From assembly GCA_021647465.1 (NCBI GenBank), contig JAKIUQ010000020.1:1-33717 (forward strand): a DNA stretch of 33,717 bases, written 5' to 3'. The stretch comes from Emcibacter sp. GTDB lineage: Bacteria > Pseudomonadota > Alphaproteobacteria > Sphingomonadales > Emcibacteraceae. The position numbers and the translations under genes were made by a program. Shown here piece by piece: positions 16,854-25,193 of this stretch (the first letter of the stretch is position 1; every line of letters begins with the position of its first letter). A model generated the notes under the pieces. It ran no database searches, had not been told where the DNA came from, and saw nothing but the letters and a program-made list of their open reading frames with translations.

Positions 16854-16872
16854 ATTATCAGCAAATGATAAT
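16854..16872. promoter_or_regulatory. 19-bp palindrome in the SulP/S9 peptidase gap
   Basis: ATTATCA and TGATAAT flank a five-base centre, giving a perfect 7-5-7 inverted repeat in the 455-base divergent gap 16694-17148. It faintly resembles a Fur box but lacks the full 9-1-9 pattern. The gap also has a small stem (16984-16990 with 17001-17007) and a weak promoter-like TTGACT at 17021. I see no gene in it. Confidence 0.3.
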
Positions 16873-17148
16873 ATAAACTTTCGAGTGTTTTTATGGCCTG
16901 CCTGTATTCCTCATTCATAGTCCGACCCCGTAATAAACACCGGCTTCATATGAAAGGGCGAGAATGACAGGGTTTATCATATAGCTGATTATAACTGAAA
17001 AATCAGCCTGTCACAATAAATTGACTATGGACATAGGGCTGTTAAATCGGCAATATGTTTGTGGCATTAAAATAGAAAAATTATATTTGAGGCCATAAAC
17101 AATCAATTGCGTAGGGGTAATTGATCAAAAAATAAAAGAGGGGATATT

Positions 17149-19056
17149 ATGTGTAATATCAAAAAAATACCCGCCATTATTCTGGCGGGACTGGCGATGA
17201 TTATTGCCTTTCCTGTGACAAGCCTGTCCGCAAAGGAAATTCCGGCCGAAACACTGGCCAAGATCCGTAAATTTTCAGGAGTGACCATATCGCCCGATGG
17301 CAATTATATTGCTTCTCTGCGTCCGGTGAAGGGGCGGAAATATTTAATCATTGAAAGTATCGATCCAACCTTGAAAAAACAGACAGCCGTTTTTAATCCG
17401 CCGAAGGCAACGGTGAGCAGTTATCGCTGGCTTAATAATGACCGGCTGGCGGTATCGGTCTATTATAACAAGGTTCATCGCGGCGTACCCTACCGTGAAT
17501 GGAGATTGGTCGCGGTGGATAAGGACGGGAAGAATGTTGTTAATATTGCCAAGGATAAAGACGGCGGCGGGGCGCAGGCAAATGTATCTGACATAAAGTC
17601 ACTTTTGCCCGATGATGACAAACATGCCATAATACAAATTGGCGGCAGGGTATATAAAGTTAACATCTATACAGGCAGAAGAGGCAAACTGTTAAGCGGC
17701 AGCAATACAGGCGGAGGCTGGTATGCCGATCACGAAGGCAATGTCCGGCTCGGCTTTAGCAGTGTTGGCACATTGGTAAGGGTTATGATGCGCGGGAAAG
17801 CTGGCGGTGGCTGGAAAACGCTTGACCGTTATGACACCATCACTGGCCGGGCCCAATATAATGTTCAGGGTTTTTCCCCGGAAGAGAATATTATCTATGT
17901 TGGTACTGAGCTGGGGGACAGCCCCTATTCTTATTACAAGTATGATTTGATAAAACGGGAATTTGGCGAAAAACTGTTTGGCAAGGATGATATTCAGGCA
18001 ACCGGCATGCTAATCGATTCCTATACCGGTGAAATTGACGGCTATCTCTATACCGAACATGAGGAAAAGGCCCATTATGTCAATAAGCGGCTGCGGGCCA
18101 TTCAAAAATTTCTTGATAAACAATTCCCCGATACCAATAATTTCATCACATCATATAACCGGGATAAAACCCGTTTTATAATATTCATCGGTGGCCCGCA
18201 ATATGCCGGAGAATTGATGTTCTTTGATATTAAAACCAAACAGATGATGGTGATTTCCGAGCTTTACGAGAATATCAATTTCGAAGATTTATCAGATATG
18301 GTGCCGGTTTCCTATCCGGCGCGGGACGGTCTGGAAATTCCATCCTACCTGTCGTTGCCACCGGATCGGGAAGCAAAAAACCTGCCCACTGTCATATTAC
18401 CCCACGGCGGGCCGGTGGCCCGTGACACACGCGGGTTTGATACCTGGGTACAGTTTCTCACCAGCCGGGGGTATGCTGTGTTGCAAATGAATTACCGTGG
18501 ATCATACGGTTATGGTTCGGATTTTCAGGACATGGGCATTCAGCAATGGGGGCGCGCCATGCAGGATGACATCACCGACGGCACAAAATGGATGATTAAG
18601 CAGGGTTATAGTGATCCGGATAGAATCTGCATCATGGGGGCCAGTTACGGCGGCTATTCCGCCTTGAACGGCATTGCCCGCGAACCTGACCTGTATAAAT
18701 GTGCGGTCTCATTTGCGGGCATTGGTGATATGAGGCTTTTTCAGAGGGATGCCAGCCGGTTTACCAATGACGATGTCATTATGAAATTTATCAAGAATCC
18801 AAACCACAGTTTGACGGATATTTCTCCTGCCCATAATATTGATAAAATAAAGGCGCCCGTTCTGTTGATGCACGGCACGCTGGACGTGCGCGTGCCATTC
18901 AAGCAAGGCCCCAATTTTTACAAAAAAATGAAAAAAGCCGGGAAAGATATTAAATTTATCAAGATGGAGGACGAAAATCACTTTATGGAACTTGAGAAAA
19001 GCCAGCTTGTTTTTCTGACAGAAGTGGATAAATTTCTCAAGAAACATCTGAATTAA
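17149..19056 (+). CDS. Secreted S9 family peptidase (prolyl oligopeptidase type)
   Basis: The 635-residue product begins with a signal peptide (cut near residue 28, LSA), followed by a beta-propeller-like part and a C-terminal alpha/beta-hydrolase. The catalytic triad is visible as S499 in GASYGGYS, D579 in HGTLDVRVP and H611 in DENHFM. HGGP at the oxyanion site and NYRGSYGYG are also family features. Such enzymes cut short peptides after proline or other residues, or act as acyl-aminoacyl peptidases; the specificity is unknown. A good ribosome site, GAGGGG, precedes the start. It converges on the LysR gene. Confidence 0.92.
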   Translation: MCNIKKIPAIILAGLAMIIAFPVTSLSAKEIPAETLAKIRKFSGVTISPDGNYIASLRPVKGRKYLIIESIDPTLKKQTAVFNPPKATVSSYRWLNNDRLAVSVYYNKVHRGVPYREWRLVAVDKDGKNVVNIAKDKDGGGAQANVSDIKSLLPDDDKHAIIQIGGRVYKVNIYTGRRGKLLSGSNTGGGWYADHEGNVRLGFSSVGTLVRVMMRGKAGGGWKTLDRYDTITGRAQYNVQGFSPEENIIYVGTELGDSPYSYYKYDLIKREFGEKLFGKDDIQATGMLIDSYTGEIDGYLYTEHEEKAHYVNKRLRAIQKFLDKQFPDTNNFITSYNRDKTRFIIFIGGPQYAGELMFFDIKTKQMMVISELYENINFEDLSDMVPVSYPARDGLEIPSYLSLPPDREAKNLPTVILPHGGPVARDTRGFDTWVQFLTSRGYAVLQMNYRGSYGYGSDFQDMGIQQWGRAMQDDITDGTKWMIKQGYSDPDRICIMGASYGGYSALNGIAREPDLYKCAVSFAGIGDMRLFQRDASRFTNDDVIMKFIKNPNHSLTDISPAHNIDKIKAPVLLMHGTLDVRVPFKQGPNFYKKMKKAGKDIKFIKMEDENHFMELEKSQLVFLTEVDKFLKKHLN

Positions 19057-19086
19057 AATAGCCGCCCTGATGGATCACGCGCCGAA

Positions 19087-20010
19087 TCATGTTCCTGGTT
19101 TTTGGTAGGTCATGTCGGGGATGATGTTTTGGGTCATGGTGATCAGGCGGTTTAAGAGATCTGATTTTTCGGGGCTTTGCTGATGGCTGCTGAGGATAAA
19201 ACCAATCTCGCGGTCAAAATTATAGCCTTCCATGGGCCGGCGGCTAACCCCATCGGCGTGATAATGGGCCGGCATGGTGGTAAAACCAACGCCCGCCGCA
19301 ACCATAGTCAAGGCCCGCTCGTCCTGCGCGGTTTGATAAACCAATCTTGGCCGTACATTATGATCGGTGAAAAAACGGCTGGTTTCGCTTAACAATTCAC
19401 AGCGGCTGCGTACAATGGCCGGCTCATTGGCAAGATCGATTGGTTTTATGGATTTTTTTCGGGCTAAGGGATGGTGATTGGCGATGGCCAAGGCGTAAGG
19501 CTCGCGATATAGGGGGATGTTCTTTTTGTCCCGTTTATGGCTTTTGTGTTTGGTTCTATTGCCTGATCTTATGATGGTCAGGGCCAGGTCGATGCGCCCC
19601 TCATCCATGCGGTTCTGGATTTCCTGTTCAGTGCCTTCGAATAATTCCGTGATCAATCCGGCTTCCTGACGCTGAAAAGGCTGCAAAATCTGGCGAATAG
19701 TCTGGGACGGGATGGTCATCAATATGCCGAGCCTGAGTAATTTTGGGCTATCTTCCGTCTTCATGGCGGCTTCGGCCAGATTGAGCTGATGCAAGACCGC
19801 TTTGGCCCTCTCGACAAATCTTGTGCCATTCTCGGTCAGGAAAACACGCTTTGCCGATCGATCAAAAAGCCGGGTGCCAAGGGTCGTCTCAAGCTTTTTG
19901 ATGCCCGCAGATAACGTCGGCTGGGTCACATAAACCCGCTCTGCCGCCTTGGTAAAACTGCCTGTCTCCACAACAGCCAGAAAATATTTTAACTGATAAA
20001 ATTCAAGCAT
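19087..20010 (-). CDS. LysR family transcriptional regulator
   Basis: The 307-residue protein has a LysR helix-turn-helix at residues 1-60 (FLAVVETGSFTKAAERVYVT, then QPTLSAGIKKLE) and the C-terminal effector domain. A single cysteine, C204 in RSRCELLSET, sits close to the place of the peroxide-sensing Cys199 of E. coli OxyR, but the second cysteine nine residues later is replaced by Phe. The VAAGVGFTTMPA segment is usual for the family. Its promoter carries a long palindrome and an OxyR-type motif (20020-20054), so autoregulation is likely. No obvious target gene is adjacent. A thiol- or oxidant-responsive role is only a suggestion. Confidence 0.88.
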   Translation of the reverse strand: MLEFYQLKYFLAVVETGSFTKAAERVYVTQPTLSAGIKKLETTLGTRLFDRSAKRVFLTENGTRFVERAKAVLHQLNLAEAAMKTEDSPKLLRLGILMTIPSQTIRQILQPFQRQEAGLITELFEGTEQEIQNRMDEGRIDLALTIIRSGNRTKHKSHKRDKKNIPLYREPYALAIANHHPLARKKSIKPIDLANEPAIVRSRCELLSETSRFFTDHNVRPRLVYQTAQDERALTMVAAGVGFTTMPAHYHADGVSRRPMEGYNFDREIGFILSSHQQSPEKSDLLNRLITMTQNIIPDMTYQKPGT

Positions 20011-20019
20011 AGATCGCGC

Positions 20020-20054
20020 CTATTAATGTAAAAACATTAATAGATTATATCTAT
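20020..20054. promoter_or_regulatory. Palindrome and OxyR-like site in the LysR promoter
   Basis: CTATTAATGT (20020-20029) and ACATTAATAG (20034-20043) form a perfect inverted repeat with a four-base spacer. The overlapping ATAGATTATATCTAT (20040-20054) fits the OxyR half-site pattern ATAGnTnnnAnCTAT exactly. The site starts ten bases upstream of the LysR start codon, where bound regulator would affect its own expression. Confidence 0.5.
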
Positions 20055-20079
20055 TAACCATGTCAGAGCAAGGCGTTTG

Positions 20080-20213
20080 ATCTCGCAAGTGACCCATTCC
20101 CCGCTCCATAACATGAGGCTGTGGGGGCGGGCGAGACAACAGGAGCAGCGCGACTTAACGACCGACCGGGAGTGCAGCCTTTAGCGGCGCCTGAGCGTAA
20201 TCCAAAAGAATCC
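20080..20213 (-). repeat. Dispersed 134-bp intergenic repeat, copy B
   Basis: Read on the minus strand this matches copy A at 13883-14016. Conserved block one lies at 20151-20203 and block two at 20080-20112; the 38 bases between differ from copy A. It fills most of the gap between the LysR promoter and the wbqC stop codon. The two copies are in inverted orientation about 6 kb apart. Confidence 0.8.
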
Positions 20214-20217
20214 TTTA

Positions 20218-20913
20218 TCAACTGGCCACCAGATGTCCGGCATTTTTCACCAGACCACCGCTGGCGGGGCCCATATTGAATAACAGATCAATGACGCTGA
20301 GGTTGGGGATGAAATCCCGGCCCTGATCATAGATGGGGTGGGTGAATTCCTGCCAGAAATGCTGAATATTATTTTCTTTGAAGGCCGCCTCATCAATATA
20401 GGTTCGCGACCCTTCGTTCGAGACATATTGATCGGCGCGGGCCGCCTTGCATAAATCAATCAGCATGGCGGATTTTTGGGTTTGAATATTATATTCTTCG
20501 CTGTGAAAAATCTTGGGGGACAAGTCAAGCCAGGACATAATCTGACATAACAACATGTTATTTAAGGTGATGAGATTTTTGTTCGGCAGATTGATCAAAC
20601 GCTCAATTTCCGGATAATAATCCTTAAAATAAGGCCGCTTGCTATAATTCACCTGCAGGGTTTTCAGATGTTTAGGCTTCCAGCGGTCATCGAATATCAG
20701 GGTATCCTCCAGGCTCTGGCCATATTTATGACTGTTTTGAACAGGCACGGTTAGAAAGATTTTATCGGTGCCGGATCTCACCTGATTTCGGATATGCCAG
20801 CTCCGTTTGACAAATTGGCAATGGTTCAGCAGGACGACGCCATCGGTCAGCGAGATTTTATTGAGCAGATGAATGCTCGGCAGATAAACCGGCTGGTGAG
20901 CGCATATTCTCAT
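20218..20913 (-). CDS. WbqC family protein
   Basis: The 231-residue protein matches the WbqC-like family: the N-terminal AHQPVYLPSIHLLNKISLTD, FVKRSWHIRNQVRS and NSHKYGQSLEDTLI segments, and NEGSRTYIDEAAFKEN late in the chain. The family is found in O-antigen and surface polysaccharide clusters. Its chemistry is unresolved; acyl or amino-acid transfer to a sugar has been suggested. It is the last gene of the pseI-pseG-wbqC run, starting about six bases after the pseG stop, and copy B of the dispersed repeat follows directly. Confidence 0.88.
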   Translation of the reverse strand: MRICAHQPVYLPSIHLLNKISLTDGVVLLNHCQFVKRSWHIRNQVRSGTDKIFLTVPVQNSHKYGQSLEDTLIFDDRWKPKHLKTLQVNYSKRPYFKDYYPEIERLINLPNKNLITLNNMLLCQIMSWLDLSPKIFHSEEYNIQTQKSAMLIDLCKAARADQYVSNEGSRTYIDEAAFKENNIQHFWQEFTHPIYDQGRDFIPNLSVIDLLFNMGPASGGLVKNAGHLVAS

Positions 20914-20919
20914 ATGGTT

Positions 20920-21972
20920 TTATGATCCTTGATTTATGGTTGCACAAAATTCATCTATTATTCTGGCCGCCCGAATGATGCCTTTGCCATCTATAATATT
21001 TTGGGTTTTACAGGTGGGATTATTATAAGATAGGGCGATCATCTTGCCAACCAAATTCATATCCATGCCGCCTTCATAACCAAGGTTAAGGGCCATTTTA
21101 TGGGCTGCAAACCAATCGGTCTCGCGGATTAAATTTTCTTCCTGAGGAAATATAATCGCCGGACAACCGCTGGCCAGGGCCTCATAAACAATCATGCCGC
21201 CGGTGATCAATGCGCAGGAATTCTGCCCGAGCAAATGCGCCAACTGGCTTTGGGGAATATTCTGCCGCAGACTAATGCCAAGTTTTTCACAGGCAAGCTT
21301 TAGGGCTTCTGTTTCAGGGAACGCGCCGCCCACGACCATGGTGATTTTGGGATATAACGGCGATAAAAACGGGCTTTGATCCCCGGTTAAGGCGGCAGCC
21401 CATCCGGCCGCCCGGTCGCCGCCGCCAATGACGATCAGCAGACTCTTGCTTGTGGGCTCTGTCCAATTTACCGCGCCAAATACCGGATTAAGCAAGGCAT
21501 ATTCCCCGCCGCAATACAGCCCGTCATTTTCGGGCATTAAAGGATAATGATGATACTCATTCAAGATTGTCCCATTGAAAATCATATCTGCCTGAACCGC
21601 GCCGCCGTAATCATCAATGGCAATTACGGGAAAGGCACTATTGTGGTAAGCTTGCCAGGTTTTCGCCGTCTGGCCCGGCTGATCAATCAACAGCAGGTCA
21701 GCCTTGTGTTTTTTGGCTAAATTCAAAAAATTTGCGCATTTCTGTTCTTCCGAGGCACTTTCCGCCAAAAAATGAAATGTGACATTATGGGTAAAGAATA
21801 AACTTAATTGCGCCCCGGCTCCGCAAATGTGAATATCCAGAGGGCCTGTGATATGGCGCAACATTTCAGAAACCCGGGCCGCATGGCCAAGCCCCGTATG
21901 ATGACCCGCATCAAGGCGAATGAACAGCCTTATTGGGTCAGATTTATCAGCCGCATCTTTTTCTGAATCCAA
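20920..21972 (-). CDS. pseG: PseG-like UDP-sugar hydrolase (pseudaminic acid pathway)
   Basis: PseG removes UDP from UDP-2,4-diacetamido-2,4,6-trideoxy-beta-L-altropyranose. The protein of about 350 residues has the glycosyltransferase-B-like PseG/SpsG fold: IRLDAGHHTGLGHAARVSEM near the N terminus, IDDYGG, IVIGGGDRAAGW, and TGGMIVYEALASGCPAIIFP. I start it at TTG 21972 because AAGGGA lies seven bases upstream and directly follows the pseI stop codon; the longer frame from 22041 would overlap pseI by 56 bases. Exact substrate is inferred from pseI next door. Confidence 0.82.
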   Translation of the reverse strand: MDSEKDAADKSDPIRLFIRLDAGHHTGLGHAARVSEMLRHITGPLDIHICGAGAQLSLFFTHNVTFHFLAESASEEQKCANFLNLAKKHKADLLLIDQPGQTAKTWQAYHNSAFPVIAIDDYGGAVQADMIFNGTILNEYHHYPLMPENDGLYCGGEYALLNPVFGAVNWTEPTSKSLLIVIGGGDRAAGWAAALTGDQSPFLSPLYPKITMVVGGAFPETEALKLACEKLGISLRQNIPQSQLAHLLGQNSCALITGGMIVYEALASGCPAIIFPQEENLIRETDWFAAHKMALNLGYEGGMDMNLVGKMIALSYNNPTCKTQNIIDGKGIIRAARIIDEFCATINQGS

Positions 21973-21985
21973 AGAAATATCCCTT

Positions 21986-23035
21986 CTATTCCAGCATGTC
22001 CCATGATAACGGGCTGCCCCTTGAGATATTCTGAGCGGCAATTTTTCCCATCACATCTTCGTAATATTTTGGCTTAAGGCCAAGGCCGGGCCGGATGGAG
22101 CGGATGTTTTCTGTGGTTAATTTCGCGCCCTTGGCAATATCGGCAACCACATAAAGACTGCGGCGGAATTGTTGATTTTCAACTTCGCTGTCTTTCAGGT
22201 CATAATTAATCTGTCCCAGGGCCGAATGGGCGATTCTGCTGGCGGAAACAAGGTCGGAAAATTCTTGTGGCTCAAGGGAAAAGGCGCTGTCCACGCCGCC
22301 GTCCGCGCGGCAAAGCGTGATATGTTTTTCAATGACGGCTGCGTCAAGGGCCACGGCGGCAACCGGAACGGCAATGCCGTGACTATGGTCGGACAGGCCG
22401 CTGAGAACATCAAATCCTTTGGCAATATCCCGCATGGTCTTGAGGTTGGCCTCGGCAGGATCGCTCGGATAACCGCTGACGCAATGAAGCACCACAAGAT
22501 TTTGATTGCCGTTTTCCCGAACGGCTTCGATGGCTTCGGATATCTCATCTTTGGTGGCAAGGCCCGTGGACATAATGATCGGCTTTCCCGTTGCCGCAGC
22601 ATAGCGAATGAGCGGCAGGTCAATCAGCTCAAAAGAGGCGATTTTATAGGCCGGTGCGTTTAAATCTTCCAGAAAATCAATGGCCGTCTTATCAAAAGGC
22701 GAGCTGAACAGGGTGATATTTTGTTTTGCCGCATGGTCGAACATCGCCTTATGCCAATCCCAAGGCGTATGGGCTTCTTCATAAAGTTCATACAGATTGC
22801 GTCCCGCCCAAAGCCCCTCCTTGATCAGGAATTCATCGCCGTCATGATCAATGGTGATGGTATCTGCCGTATAGGTCTGAATCTTTACCGCATGAACGCC
22901 GGCATCTTTGGCCGCATCAATGATCCGCAGGGCGCGGCTTAAGTCATTGTTATGATTTCCGGACATTTCCGCAATGATATAAGGCGGCTGGCCCGCCCCG
23001 ATAATAGTGCCGCCGATCTGAAAGCTTTTATTCAC
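21986..23035 (-). CDS. pseI: Pseudaminic acid synthase
   Basis: PseI (NeuB family) condenses phosphoenolpyruvate with 2,4-diacetamido-2,4,6-trideoxy-L-altrose to form pseudaminic acid. The 349-residue product has the TIM-barrel features IIAEMSGNHNNDLSRALRI, VKIQTYTADT, SSPFDKTAIDFLEDL, IMSTGLAT and GLSDHSHG, then a C-terminal SAF (antifreeze-like) domain from about residue 290 (FRRSLYVVADIAKG). The Q-TYTADT form favours PseI over sialic or legionaminic acid synthases. The start is GTG with GGAG nine bases upstream. It heads the pseI-pseG-wbqC operon. PseB, PseC, PseH and PseF are not in the window. Confidence 0.9.
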   Translation of the reverse strand: MNKSFQIGGTIIGAGQPPYIIAEMSGNHNNDLSRALRIIDAAKDAGVHAVKIQTYTADTITIDHDGDEFLIKEGLWAGRNLYELYEEAHTPWDWHKAMFDHAAKQNITLFSSPFDKTAIDFLEDLNAPAYKIASFELIDLPLIRYAAATGKPIIMSTGLATKDEISEAIEAVRENGNQNLVVLHCVSGYPSDPAEANLKTMRDIAKGFDVLSGLSDHSHGIAVPVAAVALDAAVIEKHITLCRADGGVDSAFSLEPQEFSDLVSASRIAHSALGQINYDLKDSEVENQQFRRSLYVVADIAKGAKLTTENIRSIRPGLGLKPKYYEDVMGKIAAQNISRGSPLSWDMLE

Positions 23036-23050
23036 CGTTTCGGGCTCCGC

Positions 23051-23079
23051 TTGTTCATGGGTTTATGACCGGATTATAC
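23051..23079 (+). promoter_or_regulatory. Promoter of the aminotransferase gene
   Basis: TTGTTC (23051-23056) and TTATAC (23074-23079) are separated by 17 bases on the plus strand. This would drive the aminotransferase gene and probably the two hydroxylase genes after it. It overlaps the opposite promoter of pseI. Confidence 0.45.
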
Positions 23080-23100
23080 GCCATTAATATTATCTGTAAA
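23073..23100 (-). promoter_or_regulatory. Promoter of the pseI-pseG-wbqC operon
   Basis: On the minus strand TTTACA (23100-23095) is followed after 16 bases by a perfect TATAAT (23078-23073). The transcript would start near 23066, about 30 bases before the pseI GTG. This is the best-matching promoter I see in the window. Confidence 0.6.
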
Positions 23101-23161
23101 CATCTGGTGAATAATGATAAACTTCTGCTAAAGAAATTTCACAGAGGTGCTCGTTAATAAT

Positions 23162-24481
23162 ATGACAAAACTGGCTTTATTGGGCGGAAATCCCGTCCGA
23201 AGCGAAGAATTCCCTGCCCATAACTTCATCGGCGATGCGGAAAAGAAAAAAGTTATGGAGATCATGGACAGCGGCGTATTGTCCCGTTTTCTGGGGGTAT
23301 GGCATGATGATTTTTACGGCGGGGACGAGGTTCGGGCGTTCGAGCAGGAATGGGCGCAAAGCTATCAGGCAAAGCATGGCATCTCGGTTAACAGCTGTAC
23401 GAGCGGCCTCTATGCGGCGGTGGGGGCTGCGGGCGTTGGCCCCGGGGATGAGGTTATCGTCTCGCCCTATACCATGGCCGCCTCGGTGACGGCGGCGGTG
23501 GCGTTTAATGCCGTGCCGGTATTTGCCGATATTGATCCAAAGAATTTTTGCCTGAATCCGCAAAGTATTCGTGCGAAAATTACGGAACGGACGAAGGCGA
23601 TCATTGTGGTGCATCTGTTTGGTCATCCGGCGGATATGGATGAAATTATGGAGATTGCCGCATCGCATAATATCACGGTGATCGAGGATTGCGCGCAGGC
23701 CCCTTGCGCAACATATAAAGGGCGCCCTGTGGGAACCCTTGGCCATATGGGGGTTTTTTCCCTTAATTATCATAAACATATTCATTCGGGGGAAGGCGGC
23801 ATCATCGTCACCAATGACGACAATCTGGCCGATCGTCTGGCCTTGATCCGCAATCATGCCGAAGCCGTGGTGAATGGCCGCGAGGTTGACAGTCTGGTCA
23901 ATATGGTCGGTTTTAATTTCCGTCTTGGTGAACTTGAATCCGGTATCGCGCGCATTCAGCTCTCCAAGGCACCGGATCTTGTGAGCCGCCGCCGGAAAAA
24001 TATGGATTATTTTAACCGTAACCTGCCTGAGGTCGCCGGCTTGAGCATTTCACCCGCTGCGGATTATGTGGAACATTCTTATTATGCGGGGGTCTTTAAT
24101 TTTAAGGCAGAGGAGGCGGGAATTTCCCGCGCCTTATTGATCAAAGCCCTGCATGCGGAATTGCCGGAAACCAAAATGCGTAAAGGCCACGGCCCGCTCA
24201 TTGGCGGCGGTTATGTGCAGCCCGTATATCTGTATCCGATGTTTCAGAAACAGATTGCTTACGGCGAGCTTGGCTGCCCTTTTAAATGCCCCCATTATAA
24301 GGGTGAGGTGAATTATAGCGCAGGAATCTGCCCCGAAACCGAAAAGGCCCATGCCAGCATCATCACCCATGAATATATGCAGCCTTCTTTGGCCGAAAGT
24401 GATATTGACGATGTGCTGTCTGCTTTTGAAAAGCTTGCCGATAATATGGATGACCTCAGGCGGTATGAATCTGCTTCTTAA
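23162..24481 (+). CDS. DegT/DnrJ/EryC1/StrS aminotransferase
   Basis: This PLP enzyme family aminates keto-sugars bound to nucleotides. The product has 439 residues, longer than the 370 to 400 common for sugar aminotransferases. Motifs are NSCTSGLYAAVGAAGVGPGD, VSPYTMAASV, FADIDP, IEDCAQAPCATYKG, and the PLP lysine K205 in FSLNYHKHIHSGEGG. I use ATG 23162; GTG 23147 is in frame and possible. It is divergent from pseI and leads into the hydroxylase genes after 10 bases. It could make an amino-sugar for the surface glycan, but it is not a clear PseC, so the substrate is open. Confidence 0.88.
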   Translation: MTKLALLGGNPVRSEEFPAHNFIGDAEKKKVMEIMDSGVLSRFLGVWHDDFYGGDEVRAFEQEWAQSYQAKHGISVNSCTSGLYAAVGAAGVGPGDEVIVSPYTMAASVTAAVAFNAVPVFADIDPKNFCLNPQSIRAKITERTKAIIVVHLFGHPADMDEIMEIAASHNITVIEDCAQAPCATYKGRPVGTLGHMGVFSLNYHKHIHSGEGGIIVTNDDNLADRLALIRNHAEAVVNGREVDSLVNMVGFNFRLGELESGIARIQLSKAPDLVSRRRKNMDYFNRNLPEVAGLSISPAADYVEHSYYAGVFNFKAEEAGISRALLIKALHAELPETKMRKGHGPLIGGGYVQPVYLYPMFQKQIAYGELGCPFKCPHYKGEVNYSAGICPETEKAHASIITHEYMQPSLAESDIDDVLSAFEKLADNMDDLRRYESAS

Positions 24482-24491
24482 ATTCTGACAT

Positions 24492-25142
24492 ATGTGGAAT
24501 AGTCACGGGATGAAAAAAAATAGTCAAAAATTTAAATTTAATAGTGTCCCCAATATGGGCCGGGGTGGCATACTTCACACAGATTTCTGGTGGAGTATGT
24601 TGCCAGAATTTGAACGTATAAATGAGCGGCTTCTCAAAGAAATCGCGGATCATAAAGCAGAAGTGCCAGAAACAGATAAATTTTCCAACCCCGGGTGCTG
24701 GCGGGGATATCGGGAATATCAGGATTGGCACTATATCCGTGATTTTGTCATTCATAAACTCAAACTGGTTCACAAACATTATATCGGTATTGGCGCTCCC
24801 TGCGCGTCTCTGGAAGATATGCCCCATGATAAATTTGATTTTGAACTTTGGACCAATGTGAATGATCCGGGCAGCAGTAATATAATTCACACACATTCTA
24901 AATGGCATTGGTCTGGCGTCTATTATGTGCAGGGGCGCGATACTGGAAAAATCGGGTTTTACAGCGGCCCTTATTTAAATCAGCAAATTGTCAAAGGCCT
25001 GCCTTTTGGTCAGTCTTTTACAGTGGAACCTGTGGATGGATTATTGCTGTTGTTCCCAAGTTACCTCTTGCATGAGGTGCTGGTTAATTCGTCTTCGAAA
25101 CAAAGAATAAATCTGGTTTTCAATATTAAAATAGATTTTTAA
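24492..25142 (+). CDS. Putative 2OG-Fe(II) oxygenase
   Basis: The 216-residue protein resembles the small putative 2-oxoglutarate/Fe(II) oxygenase family with the pattern N-x-x-H-x-H...SGVYYV...P-x-G-x-LxxFPSxLxH...R. Visible here are SNIIHTHSKWHWSGVYYVQG (H133, H135), VEPVDGLLLLFPSYLLHEV (H194) and QRINLVFNI (R205, likely 2-oxoglutarate binding). Its substrate is unknown; it could hydroxylate a sugar, lipid or protein. The start is weak, as no clear ribosome site precedes 24492; ATG 24510 is an alternative. Base composition here is more AT-rich than in the aminotransferase gene, which suggests a different origin. Confidence 0.78.
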   Translation: MWNSHGMKKNSQKFKFNSVPNMGRGGILHTDFWWSMLPEFERINERLLKEIADHKAEVPETDKFSNPGCWRGYREYQDWHYIRDFVIHKLKLVHKHYIGIGAPCASLEDMPHDKFDFELWTNVNDPGSSNIIHTHSKWHWSGVYYVQGRDTGKIGFYSGPYLNQQIVKGLPFGQSFTVEPVDGLLLLFPSYLLHEVLVNSSSKQRINLVFNIKIDF

Positions 25143-25193
25143 ATAACATTATATCAAACACCTAAAATTATTATCAGGATAAAGGCTTTATAA

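Noticed and set aside
23177..23857. 226-codon minus-strand frame inside the aminotransferase gene
   Set aside because: Antisense to the conserved PLP domain, composition dominated by R, H and I, and no ribosome site.
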